DNA of 64,000 nucleotides, taken from positions 124,001 through 188,000 of the forward strand of contig NZ_BARF01000031.1 of assembly GCF_000367365.1 (NCBI RefSeq), in the 5' to 3' direction. A program made the position numbers and the translations under genes. Source of the DNA: Streptomyces prunicolor NBRC 13075 (GTDB taxonomy: Bacteria; Actinomycetota; Actinomycetes; Streptomycetales; Streptomycetaceae). Of this stretch, positions 18,087 through 26,211 are shown piece after piece. The notes beneath the pieces are model-generated. The model worked only from the letters and a program-made list of their open reading frames with translations. It had not been told where the DNA came from and searched no databases. The first letter of the stretch is position 1, and the number at the start of each line of letters is the position of its first letter.

Positions 18087-19088
18087 ATGCGTGCGGTACG
18101 GATCGACGAGTTCGGCGGGCCCGAGGTGTTGGTGCCGGTCGAGGTGCCCGACCCGGTCGCGGGTCCCGGGCAGGTCCTGGTGCGGGTCGCGGCGGCGGGC
18201 GTGAACCGCGCGGACGCCCTGATCAGGTCCGGGAACTACCACCGGGCCGGGAAGCCGCCGCTGATCCCGGGAGTGGAGGGCGCCGGTACCGTCGCCGCGC
18301 TGGGGGAGGGCGTCACCGGATTCACGGTCGGGCAGCGGGTGGTGGCCCTCGACGGCGTGAACTCACCAGGTTTCTACGCCGAGTTGGCGGTGGTGCCCGC
18401 CACCCAGGTCACCGCCCTGCCCGACGGCATCGACCTCACGCACGCCGCCGCACTGCCCGTCGCCTGGCTGTCGGCCTGGTACTGCCTGCGGCACCTCGCC
18501 CGGGTCGCCAAGGAGGACACCGTCCTCGTGAAGGCCGCCGCGAGCGGGGTCGGCAGCGCGGCCGTCCAGATCGCCGCCGAGACCGGCGCCCGGGTCATCG
18601 CCCTCGCCGGTTCCCCCGAAAAGGCCGCCTGGGCAGGGGAGTTCGGCGCTCACGCCATCCTCGACACCTCGGCCCACCCGGACGACGCGGAGGTCGACGA
18701 GGTGCTACGACTCACCGAGGGACGGGGTGCGGACGTCGTCCTCGACACCGTCGGCGGCCGGGCCTTCGGGCGCAGCCTGCGCGAGATCGGACACGGCGGC
18801 CGGGTCGTCGCCCTCGCCAATGTCGCCCTGGAGCCCAGCACTGTCGACACCCGCGACTTCTACCCGAAGAACGCGTCGATCCTCGGCTTCCAGCTCACCA
18901 ACCTCCAGATCCACGGCGGCTACGACCCCCGCCCGGACCTGCGCGAACTCGCCGAGCGGGTCGCCGCCGGCACGTACCGCGTACCGATCGAGACCGTCGT
19001 ACCGCTCGCTGATGCCCGTGCCGCCCACGAGCGGCTGGAGCGACGCGACAACCGGGGCAAGATCGTGATCGCGGTGCCGGGGGACTGA
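18087..19088 (+). CDS. zinc-independent quinone oxidoreductase (MDR family)
   Basis: 333 residues. GVNRADALIRSGNY and the cofactor loop AAASGVGSAAVQIA (AxxGxGxxA Rossmann type) identify an NADPH:quinone reductase-like member of the medium-chain dehydrogenases. The structural-zinc cysteine cluster of alcohol dehydrogenases is absent. These enzymes reduce quinones or enones and often respond to oxidants. ATG 18087 is preferred over upstream GTG 18078 because GGGAG at 18070-18074 is too close to the latter. Divergent from the CGNR regulator. Confidence 0.9.
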   Translation: MRAVRIDEFGGPEVLVPVEVPDPVAGPGQVLVRVAAAGVNRADALIRSGNYHRAGKPPLIPGVEGAGTVAALGEGVTGFTVGQRVVALDGVNSPGFYAELAVVPATQVTALPDGIDLTHAAALPVAWLSAWYCLRHLARVAKEDTVLVKAAASGVGSAAVQIAAETGARVIALAGSPEKAAWAGEFGAHAILDTSAHPDDAEVDEVLRLTEGRGADVVLDTVGGRAFGRSLREIGHGGRVVALANVALEPSTVDTRDFYPKNASILGFQLTNLQIHGGYDPRPDLRELAERVAAGTYRVPIETVVPLADARAAHERLERRDNRGKIVIAVPGD

Positions 19089-19090
19089 CC

Positions 19091-19585
19091 TCAGACGTAC
19101 AGCTTGTCGAGGAAGGAGGTCAGATTGCCCACCGTCCGGTCGATCTGCTGCTCCATGGTCAGGCTCTCCTCGATGCGGATGCCCGACTCGGGGATCTTCC
19201 TGCCGCGCACATAGAGGGAGCAGGCGAGGTCGGTGCACATGTACAGGCCGACCGAGTTGCCCTCGCGGCCCGCCGGGCCCGCCTTGCGTGCGGTCATCAG
19301 AGAGACGCCACCGCCCGGGTGGGTCGTCACGCACAGCGAACACATGCTCCGGTGCAGGAAGCCGCGCTGCGAGGACGGGAAGCGGAGCGTGACGCCGATC
19401 AGACCGTCCGCCCGCTCGGTGACGAGGTAGCTGCGGTCCGGTGCCCCGGGATCTCGCCAGCCCAGGAAGTCCAGGTCGCCCCAGGGGCGGGTGTCGAGAT
19501 CGCGGGGGACGGCCAGCCGCTTGGCCTCGCCCTTCGAGCAGTTGACGAACGAGTTGCGGATGTCCTGCTCGGTGAGTGATCTCAT
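19091..19585 (-). CDS. FBP-domain (treble-clef zinc finger) protein
   Basis: 164 residues. MRSLTEQDIRNSFVNCSKGEAKRL, LHRSMCSLCVTTH and LYMCTDLACSLYVR give the Cys pairs and RGRK of the C-terminal FBP/EF-G-binding treble-clef domain. Homologues bind elongation factor G and relieve fusidic acid in some bacteria; short actinobacterial forms are uncharacterised. ATG 19585 follows AGGAG. The stop is two bases from the quinone reductase stop. Confidence 0.8.
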   Translation of the reverse strand: MRSLTEQDIRNSFVNCSKGEAKRLAVPRDLDTRPWGDLDFLGWRDPGAPDRSYLVTERADGLIGVTLRFPSSQRGFLHRSMCSLCVTTHPGGGVSLMTARKAGPAGREGNSVGLYMCTDLACSLYVRGRKIPESGIRIEESLTMEQQIDRTVGNLTSFLDKLYV

Positions 19586-19645
19586 GGGGGAGTCTCCTGG
19601 GGCGGTGTTCGTGGGGGGCGATGTCTGTTGGGGTGGTGCCTGTTT

Positions 19646-19672
19646 CCGAAACCTAGGGGGTCTAGGTTTCGG
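19646..19672. promoter_or_regulatory. perfect inverted repeat between FBP and DUF3626 genes
   Basis: Arms CCGAAACCTAG (19646-19656) and CTAGGTTTCGG (19662-19672) match perfectly around a five-base spacer. The site is 61 bases from the FBP start and 33 from the DUF3626 start, in a 119-base divergent promoter region. It is most likely a shared operator; no adjacent regulator is obvious apart from the LuxR-type gene at 20586. Confidence 0.65.
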
Positions 19673-19704
19673 GTCAGAGTAGTAAGCGAGCGGTGGAGGA
19701 GCCA

Positions 19705-20655
19705 ATGGATTTCGGGGGCGTCGAGGGTGTTGGTGGCGTCGGGGCACGCCAGGCGCGGGCGCTGCGGCACGTGGCCGAGGGCTCTTCGGGCCCGGTTGTC
19801 GACCCGCGCCTGCGCATCACCCTCAACTTCCATCCCGACCGTACGGCGACGGCGACCGGCCGGCCGATCCTCGACGCGCTGGCCCAAGACGGCACGTACC
19901 ACTCGCAGTTCGTCACCGGCATCAGCAACGGCGGCCTCACCGCCCGCCCCGGCGGCGACCGTTGGCGCTGGGAGAGCCGGATCTTCGCGGGTGCCTACGA
20001 CGACGCGCCCGCACCCGAGCGACCGGTGTACGGCGCGTTGGACTTCCGGCGCCAAGTGGTGGGCGCGGCACCGCGGTTCGGCTCCTCGCACTTCCGGCTG
20101 ACCGGCGCGGCCCTCGCCCGCGCGACCTTCTGCTACCCGGACAGCGCGGCCGAACCGACCGACTTCGGCGTCGCCACCGGCATGAACCTGATCGCGCTCG
20201 CCGAAGCCGACCAAGACGAACAGGACGCCCTCAACGACTACATCGAGGCGCAGGTGCACGGCGGTGTCGTTCTCGCCCGGGACATGGAGGCCCTCGTCCT
20301 GGACGTGAGCTACCGAGGCACCCCCGTCGAGACCGCCGCCCGCCGCCTGCCCTGCCCTGTCGAATGGCACCCCGGATACCGGCTCACCGTGCGGGAGTTG
20401 CAGCAGCACGCGGACTACCGGGGTCAGGAGTACGCCGACCTCGGCGCCCGTATCGCCGAGCGCGGTGTCGTCGACCCACGCGTCATCGGCGACGCGGCCC
20501 GCACCGGCCGTTACGAACTCCAGGACCTGAAGATGGTGTGGCACACCCTCGCCCGCTTCGGGGCACCGGAGGGGGCGGGTACGGCCTACCGCTCGTCGGC
20601 GTCCGTGACAGGGACCGGCGGCCACACTCCCGGCGTCAGCACCCCAAGTGCATAG
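19705..20655 (+). CDS. DUF3626-domain protein
   Basis: 316 residues. RITLNFHPDR, SQFVTGISNGGLTA, RPVYGALDF and HGGVVLARDMEALVLD are typical of DUF3626 proteins of actinobacteria, whose function is unknown. No signal peptide or membrane helix. ATG 19705 follows GGAGGA at 19695-19700. The 3' end overlaps the convergent LuxR-type gene by 70 bases. The His/Asp/Glu-rich blocks could suggest an enzyme, possibly a hydrolase or toxin-like fold, but nothing in the context decides this. Confidence 0.8.
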   Translation: MDFGGVEGVGGVGARQARALRHVAEGSSGPVVDPRLRITLNFHPDRTATATGRPILDALAQDGTYHSQFVTGISNGGLTARPGGDRWRWESRIFAGAYDDAPAPERPVYGALDFRRQVVGAAPRFGSSHFRLTGAALARATFCYPDSAAEPTDFGVATGMNLIALAEADQDEQDALNDYIEAQVHGGVVLARDMEALVLDVSYRGTPVETAARRLPCPVEWHPGYRLTVRELQQHADYRGQEYADLGARIAERGVVDPRVIGDAARTGRYELQDLKMVWHTLARFGAPEGAGTAYRSSASVTGTGGHTPGVSTPSA

Positions 20656-21245
20656 GCGCGGGCGACCAGTTCGGTACGGTTCGCCGCGTCCCACCGGGCC
20701 GACAGTCGCCGTAGGTGATAGGTCACGCCGTCCGTCGTGAGGCCGGTCTCGCGGGCCGCGCGGGCGGTGGTGGCGCCGCCGGCGAGCAGGGCCAGGATGC
20801 GGGCCTCGATCGGGGTGACCTGCGCGGGGGAGTCCTCGCCCGGCCTGTCGTCACCGGGGTCGCCCTCGCCCCGCACGCGGAGCATGACCAGCAGCGCCGG
20901 TGTCTCCTCGACCGTGTCGCTGACCGGGTCGGCCGTCAACTCCCCATAGCGTTCGGTGCCGTTGGGGGCCCGCCACCGTACCGACACCTGGTAGCGCGAC
21001 CGGTGCCGCAGCCGCAGCGCCTGCGCGATCCGCTCGACCTGTCCGGACTCCTGCGGCTGGAACAGGTCGAGTACGTCCCGGCCGCGCAGCCGCCCCGGCG
21101 TCGTACCGCACTCCGCCGCCATCGCGGGATTGGCGACCTGCACCGAGCCGTACACGTCACACACCGCGACCGGCACGGCCACCCGGTCGAAGAGCATCAG
21201 GGCACGGTTGCGCCACACCACGCCCTCCCTGCGGGTCCAGTCCAC
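20586..21245 (-). CDS. PAS-LuxR transcriptional regulator
   Basis: 219 residues from GTG 21245 (AGGAGG five bases before it; GTG 21251 in the same frame has no spacing to that site). A PAS domain covers about residues 10-120 (DVYGSVQVANPAMAAECG, WRAPNGTERYGEL). A C-terminal LuxR-type helix-turn-helix follows (TPIEARILALLAGGATTARA ... VTYHLRRLSARWD). Small PAS-LuxR proteins such as PimM are pathway activators in Streptomyces. A 16-base motif upstream recurs before the P450-reductase gene. Confidence 0.88.
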   Translation of the reverse strand: MDWTRREGVVWRNRALMLFDRVAVPVAVCDVYGSVQVANPAMAAECGTTPGRLRGRDVLDLFQPQESGQVERIAQALRLRHRSRYQVSVRWRAPNGTERYGELTADPVSDTVEETPALLVMLRVRGEGDPGDDRPGEDSPAQVTPIEARILALLAGGATTARAARETGLTTDGVTYHLRRLSARWDAANRTELVARAYALGVLTPGVWPPVPVTDADER

Positions 21246-21272
21246 CGGCACCTCCTGTCACGGCCTGCCGCA

Positions 21273-21288
21273 CTACACAATCATGCGG
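21273..21288. promoter_or_regulatory. CTACAC-ATCATG motif, copy 1
   Basis: CTACACAATCATGCGG lies 28 bases upstream of the PAS-LuxR start, in the gap to the membrane gene. It matches the site at 21833-21848 at 13 of 16 bases. Confidence 0.5.
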
Positions 21289-21289
21289 C

Positions 21290-21721
21290 TCACGAACATG
21301 TCCCGCTGCCGCTGTAGCAGGGCGAGTAGCCGGCGCTCGGTGTGGGCGCGGGGGCCGGATGAGCGCGGTTCCACTCGTGCTGCGCGCCCGTGAGCAGCGT
21401 GAACACGAGACAGGCGGTGAGGAGGTGCGACACCGCCGTCCAGGGTGCGCGGGAGAGCGCCGCGAGGCCCGCCAGGACGAGGACGACGTAGAGGAAGTGT
21501 TCCATCCAGGCGATGTTCGTGAGCGTCGCCGCGTCGATCCTGTCCTGGTCGTCCTGTGCGGCCCAGCTCTCCATGCCGTAGCCGAAAGTCGTCCAGGCGA
21601 AGTCGGCGGCCTCGCCGATGAGCAGGACGATGGCGGCGAGGATGTCCGGAGCGTGGGGCGTCCTGTTGGACCACGGCCATCGGCCGTGCCGAGGCGGATG
21701 TTCGGGCAGTACCTGCGTCAT
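21290..21721 (-). CDS. small integral membrane protein
   Basis: 143 residues with four likely membrane helices (ILAAIVLLIGEAADFAW, FLYVVLVLAGLAAL, WTAVSHLLTACLVFTLL and a weaker first segment) and a short Pro/Ala-rich tail ending in Cys residues. Not assigned to a family. It lies 44 bases upstream of the PAS-LuxR gene on the same strand. The start was chosen at MTQVLPEHPP with GGGTGG before it; a longer N-terminus would be basic and unlike a membrane protein. Confidence 0.65.
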   Translation of the reverse strand: MTQVLPEHPPRHGRWPWSNRTPHAPDILAAIVLLIGEAADFAWTTFGYGMESWAAQDDQDRIDAATLTNIAWMEHFLYVVLVLAGLAALSRAPWTAVSHLLTACLVFTLLTGAQHEWNRAHPAPAPTPSAGYSPCYSGSGTCS

Positions 21722-21832
21722 GCGCCCACCCTGCCGGGCCGGTCGCGGGACATGCATGAGTACGCGCACTCAGTTCGCGCGCCCGTCTAGCCGCCCCGTG
21801 CCGTCCGCGCAAGACGCCATCGGTGCTTTTCG

Positions 21833-21848
21833 CTACACGATCATGTAG
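21833..21848. promoter_or_regulatory. CTACAC-ATCATG motif, copy 2 (palindromic)
   Basis: CTACACGATCATGTAG has CTACA/TGTAG arms around a GATC centre and lies 81 bases upstream of the P450-reductase start and 112 bases upstream of the membrane gene start, so it could serve both. The partial copy at 21273 points to a common regulator, perhaps the PAS-LuxR protein. Confidence 0.55.
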
Positions 21849-21928
21849 TCGCGCGGCGCGGGTCGCCGAGGCGGGGCGAGCACGCTGGAACGCAGTACTT
21901 CCGTACCGCGAAAGGCAGTTGTCGCGCC

Positions 21929-24900
21929 ATGCCCCCCACCGCGCCGCACCCCCAGCCCGTCGACACGCTCCCCGGCGTGCCCGTCGTCGACATCACCGCG
22001 ACCGGCCCCGGTCGCACCCCGATGCAGCAGATCATGGAGCTGATGCGCCGTCACGGACCCGTGTTCGTACGGCGGTTGCACGGGCGGGACACGCTGTTCG
22101 TCAGCGATCTGGACCTGGTGACCGAGCTCGCCGACGAGCGGCGGTTCGCCAAGCACATCGGGCCCGCCCTGGAGAACGTCCGGGCCTTCGCCGCCGACGG
22201 ACTCTTCACCGCGTACAACGACGAGCCCAACTGGGCCAGGGCGCACGACATCCTGATGCCCGCGTTCGCGCTCGGCTCGATGCGCACCTACCACCCCGTG
22301 ATGCTGAAGGTGGCCCGCAGGCTCGTCGAGGCCTGGGACCGCGGCGCCCGGGACGGGCAGCCCGTCAACGTGCCCGACGACATGACCCGGATGACCCTCG
22401 ACACCATCGGACTCGCCGGATTCGACTACGACTTCGGGTCGTTCGAGCGCGACGAGCCGCACCCCTTCGTCGAGTCCATGGTCCGCTGCCTGGAGTGGAG
22501 CATGACCCGGCTGGCGCGGGTCCCGGGCGAGGACCACTCGGCGGCCGACGCGGCGTTCCAGGCCGACGCCGACTACCTCGCGCAGGTCGTCGACGAGGTC
22601 ATCGCCGCCCGCACCGGCACCGACCAGGGTGACGCCCAGGACCTCCTCGGGCTCATGCTCAGCGCCGAGCACCCGGTCGACGGCACGACCCTCGACACCG
22701 CCAACATCCGCAACCAGGTGATCACTTTCCTGATCGCGGGCCACGAGACGACGTCCGGCGCGATGTCTTTCGCGCTGTACTACCTGGCCAAGCACCCGGC
22801 CGTGCTCCAACTCGTGCAGCGCGAGGTGGACGCGCTGTGGGGCGACACGGCGGACCCGGAACCGACGTACGACGAGGTCGGCCGACTCACCTACACGCGC
22901 CAAGTCCTCAACGAGGCACTGCGGTTGTGGCCCACGGCCGCCGCGTTCAGCCGGCACGCGCTGGAGGACACCGTGCTCGGCGGGCGCATCCCGCTCGGCG
23001 CCGGGCAGGCCGTCACCGTGATCGCGCCGATGCTGCACCGGCAGCCCGGCTGGGGCGACAACCCCGAGCTGTTCGACCCCGCGCGCTTCACGCCCGAGGC
23101 GGAGGCGACCCGTTCCGTGCACGCCTTCAAGCCGTTCGGCACCGGTGAACGGGCCTGTATCGGGCGGCAGTTCGCGCTGCACGAGGCGACCATGCTGCTC
23201 GCGATGCTCGTCCACCGCTACCGGCTGCACGACCACGCGGACTACGACCTCACGGTGAAGGAAACCCTCACCCTCAAGCCCGACGGCTTCACCCTCACCC
23301 TCACCCCGCGCACCCCCGCCGACCGTGTACACACTCCGCTGCCGGGTGCCGTCGAGGCCTCCGAGGGCCCTTCGGTCGTCGACACGGCCACCCTGCCCGC
23401 CCGCGTCCGCCCCGGCACCGCGGCCCTCTTCCTGCACGGCAGCAACTACGGCACGTGCCGCGAGTTCGCCGCCCAACTCGCTGACGAGGCGGCCCTGTTG
23501 GGATGCTCCGTGGAAGTGGCACCGCTGGACGCGTACGCCGACGGACTGCCCACCGACCGGCCCGTCATCATCACCTCCGCCTCCTACAACGGCCGCCCCA
23601 CCGACGACGCCTTCGCCTTCGCCGCCTGGCTGGAGGAGACCCACGACCTCACCGGCGTGACCTACGCAGTCCTCGGCGTCGGCGACCGCAACTGGGCCGC
23701 CACCTACCAGCACATGCCCACCCGCATCGACGCCCGCCTCGCCGAACTCGGCGCCACCCGCCTGACCGACCGCACCGCCGCCGACGCCTCCGGCGATCTC
23801 ACCGGCGCTGTAAGGGAGTTCACGGCCCGGCTGCGCACCGCACTCCTGGAGACGTACGGCGATCCCGACGCCACGGACGTCCAACCCATGGAGGAGATCT
23901 CCGCCTATGAGGTCCGGACCCTCACCGGCGGCCACCTGGACGCCCTCGCCGCACGGCACGACCTCGTCCCGATGACCGTCACCGAGGCCCACGACCTCAC
24001 CGCCCCCGGCCACCCGCGCCGCAAGCGCTTCGTCCGCGTGGCCCTGCCGGACGGGACCGCCTACCGCACCGCCGACCACCTCACCGTCCTGCCCGTGAAC
24101 GCCCCGGCTCTCGTCGAACGCGCCGCCGCAGCCCTCGGCGTCGACCTCGACACCGTGCTCGACATCCGCCCGGCCCGCCCGCGCCGCGACGGCCTCGCGG
24201 TCGACCGACCCGTGACCGTACGCCAACTCCTCACCCACCACGTCGAGTTGCAGGACCGCCCGACCGCCGACCAACTGGTCGCGCTGGCCGCCGCCAACCC
24301 CTGCCCGCCCGAGCGGACTGCCCTGGCCGCGCTCACCGACGATCCGCGCACCTTCGTCGAACTCGTCGAGGACCACCCGGCGTTGGGCGGCACCCTGGAC
24401 TGGCCCACACTCCTCGAACTCCTCACCCCGCTGCGCCCCCGGCACTACTCGATCTCGTCCTCACCCGCCGTCGACCCCGGCCACGCGGACCTGATGGTCT
24501 CCCTGCTGGAGGCACCGGCCCGCTCCGGCAAGGGCGTCTATCGGGGCACGGGCTCCGGCCACCTCAACACCGTCGCGCCGGGCGACACGATCTACGCCCG
24601 CGTCCAGCCGTGCCGCGAGGCCTTCCGGATCGACGACTCCACCCCGGTGGTGATGATCGCGGCGGGCACCGGCCTCGCCCCCTTCCGTGGAACCGTCGCC
24701 GACCGTACGGCCGCCCTCGCCGCCGGCGCCGAACTCGCCCCGGCCCTCTGCTACTTCGGCTGCGACGCCCCCGACGCCGACTACCTCCACGCCGACGAAC
24801 TCCGTGCCGCCGAGCGCGCCGGAGCCGTCTCGCTCCGCCCCGCCTTCAGCGCGGCCCCGGAGGACGGAGCGACCTTCGTCCAGCACCGCGTCGCCGCCGA

Positions 24901-25108
24901 GGCCGACGAGGTGTGGGCCCTGCTGGACGCGGGCGCCCGGGTGTTCGTCTGTGGCGACGGCTCGCGCATGGCACCGGGCGTGCGGGAGGCGTTCCGTACC
25001 CTGTACCGGGACCGCACGCCCGGCGCCGACGACGCGGCGGCCGAGCGGTGGCTCAACGCACTGATGGCGGACGGGCGTTACGTCGAGGACGTGTACGCCG
25101 CCGACTGA
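21929..25108 (+). CDS. self-sufficient cytochrome P450/NADPH-P450 reductase (CYP102, P450 BM3-like)
   Basis: 1059 residues, matching the BM3 length. Heme domain (1-460): AGHETTS, NEALRLWP and FGTGERACIGRQ with Cys410. FMN domain (about 490-640): LFLHGSNYGTCREFAAQL, with ITSASYNGRP and GVGDRNW. FAD/NADPH part (to the end): RHYSISSSP for FAD, GTGLAPFRG and CYFGCDAPDADYLHADEL for NADPH. The Arg that pairs with the fatty-acid carboxylate in BM3 (Arg47) is kept and Tyr51 is Phe. It should hydroxylate fatty acids near the chain end using NADPH alone. All domains look intact. The ribosome site is weak (AAAGG, 13 bases away). Confidence 0.96.
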   Translation: MPPTAPHPQPVDTLPGVPVVDITATGPGRTPMQQIMELMRRHGPVFVRRLHGRDTLFVSDLDLVTELADERRFAKHIGPALENVRAFAADGLFTAYNDEPNWARAHDILMPAFALGSMRTYHPVMLKVARRLVEAWDRGARDGQPVNVPDDMTRMTLDTIGLAGFDYDFGSFERDEPHPFVESMVRCLEWSMTRLARVPGEDHSAADAAFQADADYLAQVVDEVIAARTGTDQGDAQDLLGLMLSAEHPVDGTTLDTANIRNQVITFLIAGHETTSGAMSFALYYLAKHPAVLQLVQREVDALWGDTADPEPTYDEVGRLTYTRQVLNEALRLWPTAAAFSRHALEDTVLGGRIPLGAGQAVTVIAPMLHRQPGWGDNPELFDPARFTPEAEATRSVHAFKPFGTGERACIGRQFALHEATMLLAMLVHRYRLHDHADYDLTVKETLTLKPDGFTLTLTPRTPADRVHTPLPGAVEASEGPSVVDTATLPARVRPGTAALFLHGSNYGTCREFAAQLADEAALLGCSVEVAPLDAYADGLPTDRPVIITSASYNGRPTDDAFAFAAWLEETHDLTGVTYAVLGVGDRNWAATYQHMPTRIDARLAELGATRLTDRTAADASGDLTGAVREFTARLRTALLETYGDPDATDVQPMEEISAYEVRTLTGGHLDALAARHDLVPMTVTEAHDLTAPGHPRRKRFVRVALPDGTAYRTADHLTVLPVNAPALVERAAAALGVDLDTVLDIRPARPRRDGLAVDRPVTVRQLLTHHVELQDRPTADQLVALAAANPCPPERTALAALTDDPRTFVELVEDHPALGGTLDWPTLLELLTPLRPRHYSISSSPAVDPGHADLMVSLLEAPARSGKGVYRGTGSGHLNTVAPGDTIYARVQPCREAFRIDDSTPVVMIAAGTGLAPFRGTVADRTAALAAGAELAPALCYFGCDAPDADYLHADELRAAERAGAVSLRPAFSAAPEDGATFVQHRVAAEADEVWALLDAGARVFVCGDGSRMAPGVREAFRTLYRDRTPGADDAAAERWLNALMADGRYVEDVYAAD

Positions 25109-25132
25109 CCGAGAGGGAGAGGTGGGCGCACG

Positions 25133-26098
25133 GTGACGGACTCCTCGGAGCGAGCCCGAGAGGTACTGCGCGCGGCGGGCATCCCGCCCGGCGACCTCGC
25201 CCACCTCCGCCCCCTCGGCGGCGGCACCTACAACACCGTCGAGGAACTCACCCTCACCGACGGCACCCGCTACGTCCTCAAGACCGCACCGACCGCCCCT
25301 GGCCTCGCGCACGAGCGCCAACTCCTGATCTCCGAGGCCGACTTCTACGGCGCCGCCGCCAAGGCCGGGGTGGCGGCGCCGCGCGTCGTGGTCCTCGACG
25401 GCGACACCCTCCTGATGACGCTCTGCCCGGGCGAACCCTGGGGCGACCCCCTCACGGACGCCGAAGTGGCCGTACTTCGCACGGAGTTGGGCCGACAGCT
25501 TGCCCGTCTGCACGAGATCACCGGCCCCGGCTTCGGCTACCCCTCCCGCGCCCTCGGCCCGCTCGCCCCCGACTGGCGGACCGCGTTCACCACGATGTAC
25601 GACGCGGTCCTCGACGACGCCCGCCGCTATGGGGCCTGGCTGCCGCTCCCCGCCGACGACATCGCCCGCACTGCCCGGTCGGCGTACGACGCCCTGGACG
25701 AGATCACCGTCCCCTGTGCCGTGCACTTCGACCTGTGGCAGGGCAACATCCTGGTCGACCGCACGACCGGAACGCCCCGTATCGGCGGCCTCATCGACGG
25801 CGAGCGCATGTTCTGGGGCGACCCGCTGGCCGACTTCGTCTCCCTGGCGCTGCTCGACGACATCCGGAAGGACGAGGCGTTCCTGGCGGGCTACTGGGAG
25901 GCGGGCGGGCGGGCCGGGTTCGACCGGTCGGCCCGCCTCCGCTACGCCCTCTACCGCAGCTATCTCTACCTGATCATGCTCGCCGAGGCGGTCCCCAGGG
26001 AGTTCGGCGCGGAAGAGAACCGCTGGCGCCGGGAGAAGGCCGGCCCCGAGCTGCTCGCCGCCCTGCGAGAGATCGACGAGACGGCTTCCACCCCGTAG
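25133..26098 (+). CDS. aminoglycoside phosphotransferase/fructosamine kinase-fold protein
   Basis: 321 residues from GTG 25133. GGGTYNTVEELTLTDGTRYVLK gives the nucleotide loop and ATP lysine. VHFDLWQGNILV is the Brenner catalytic loop (HxDxxxxN) and LIDGERMFWGDP the metal-binding motif, with Gly in place of the usual Trp. Family members phosphorylate small molecules such as aminoglycosides, choline or fructosamines. It follows the P450-reductase by 24 bases on the same strand, so the two are probably cotranscribed, yet no common pathway is known. Confidence 0.82.
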   Translation: MTDSSERAREVLRAAGIPPGDLAHLRPLGGGTYNTVEELTLTDGTRYVLKTAPTAPGLAHERQLLISEADFYGAAAKAGVAAPRVVVLDGDTLLMTLCPGEPWGDPLTDAEVAVLRTELGRQLARLHEITGPGFGYPSRALGPLAPDWRTAFTTMYDAVLDDARRYGAWLPLPADDIARTARSAYDALDEITVPCAVHFDLWQGNILVDRTTGTPRIGGLIDGERMFWGDPLADFVSLALLDDIRKDEAFLAGYWEAGGRAGFDRSARLRYALYRSYLYLIMLAEAVPREFGAEENRWRREKAGPELLAALREIDETASTP

Positions 26099-26211
26099 TG
26101 TGCATTCCGCCGCCCCTTAGTTCAGGGCGTGAATTAAGAGGGCGGGGAAAGTCGCGCCCGGCGGGACCGCAGGAGTATCTTGCAGGTCGGGCAGGGTTCG
26201 GAGGGAGCCAC

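Noticed and set aside
21833..24445. 870-codon frame opposite the P450-reductase gene
   Set aside because: Gly/Val-rich and featureless; shadow of the fused P450.
24610..26211. Upstream extension of the ROK frame through the P450-reductase and kinase genes
   Set aside because: Arg/Pro/Gly-rich out-of-frame reading; the ROK protein starts at ATG 26212 with its own ribosome site.
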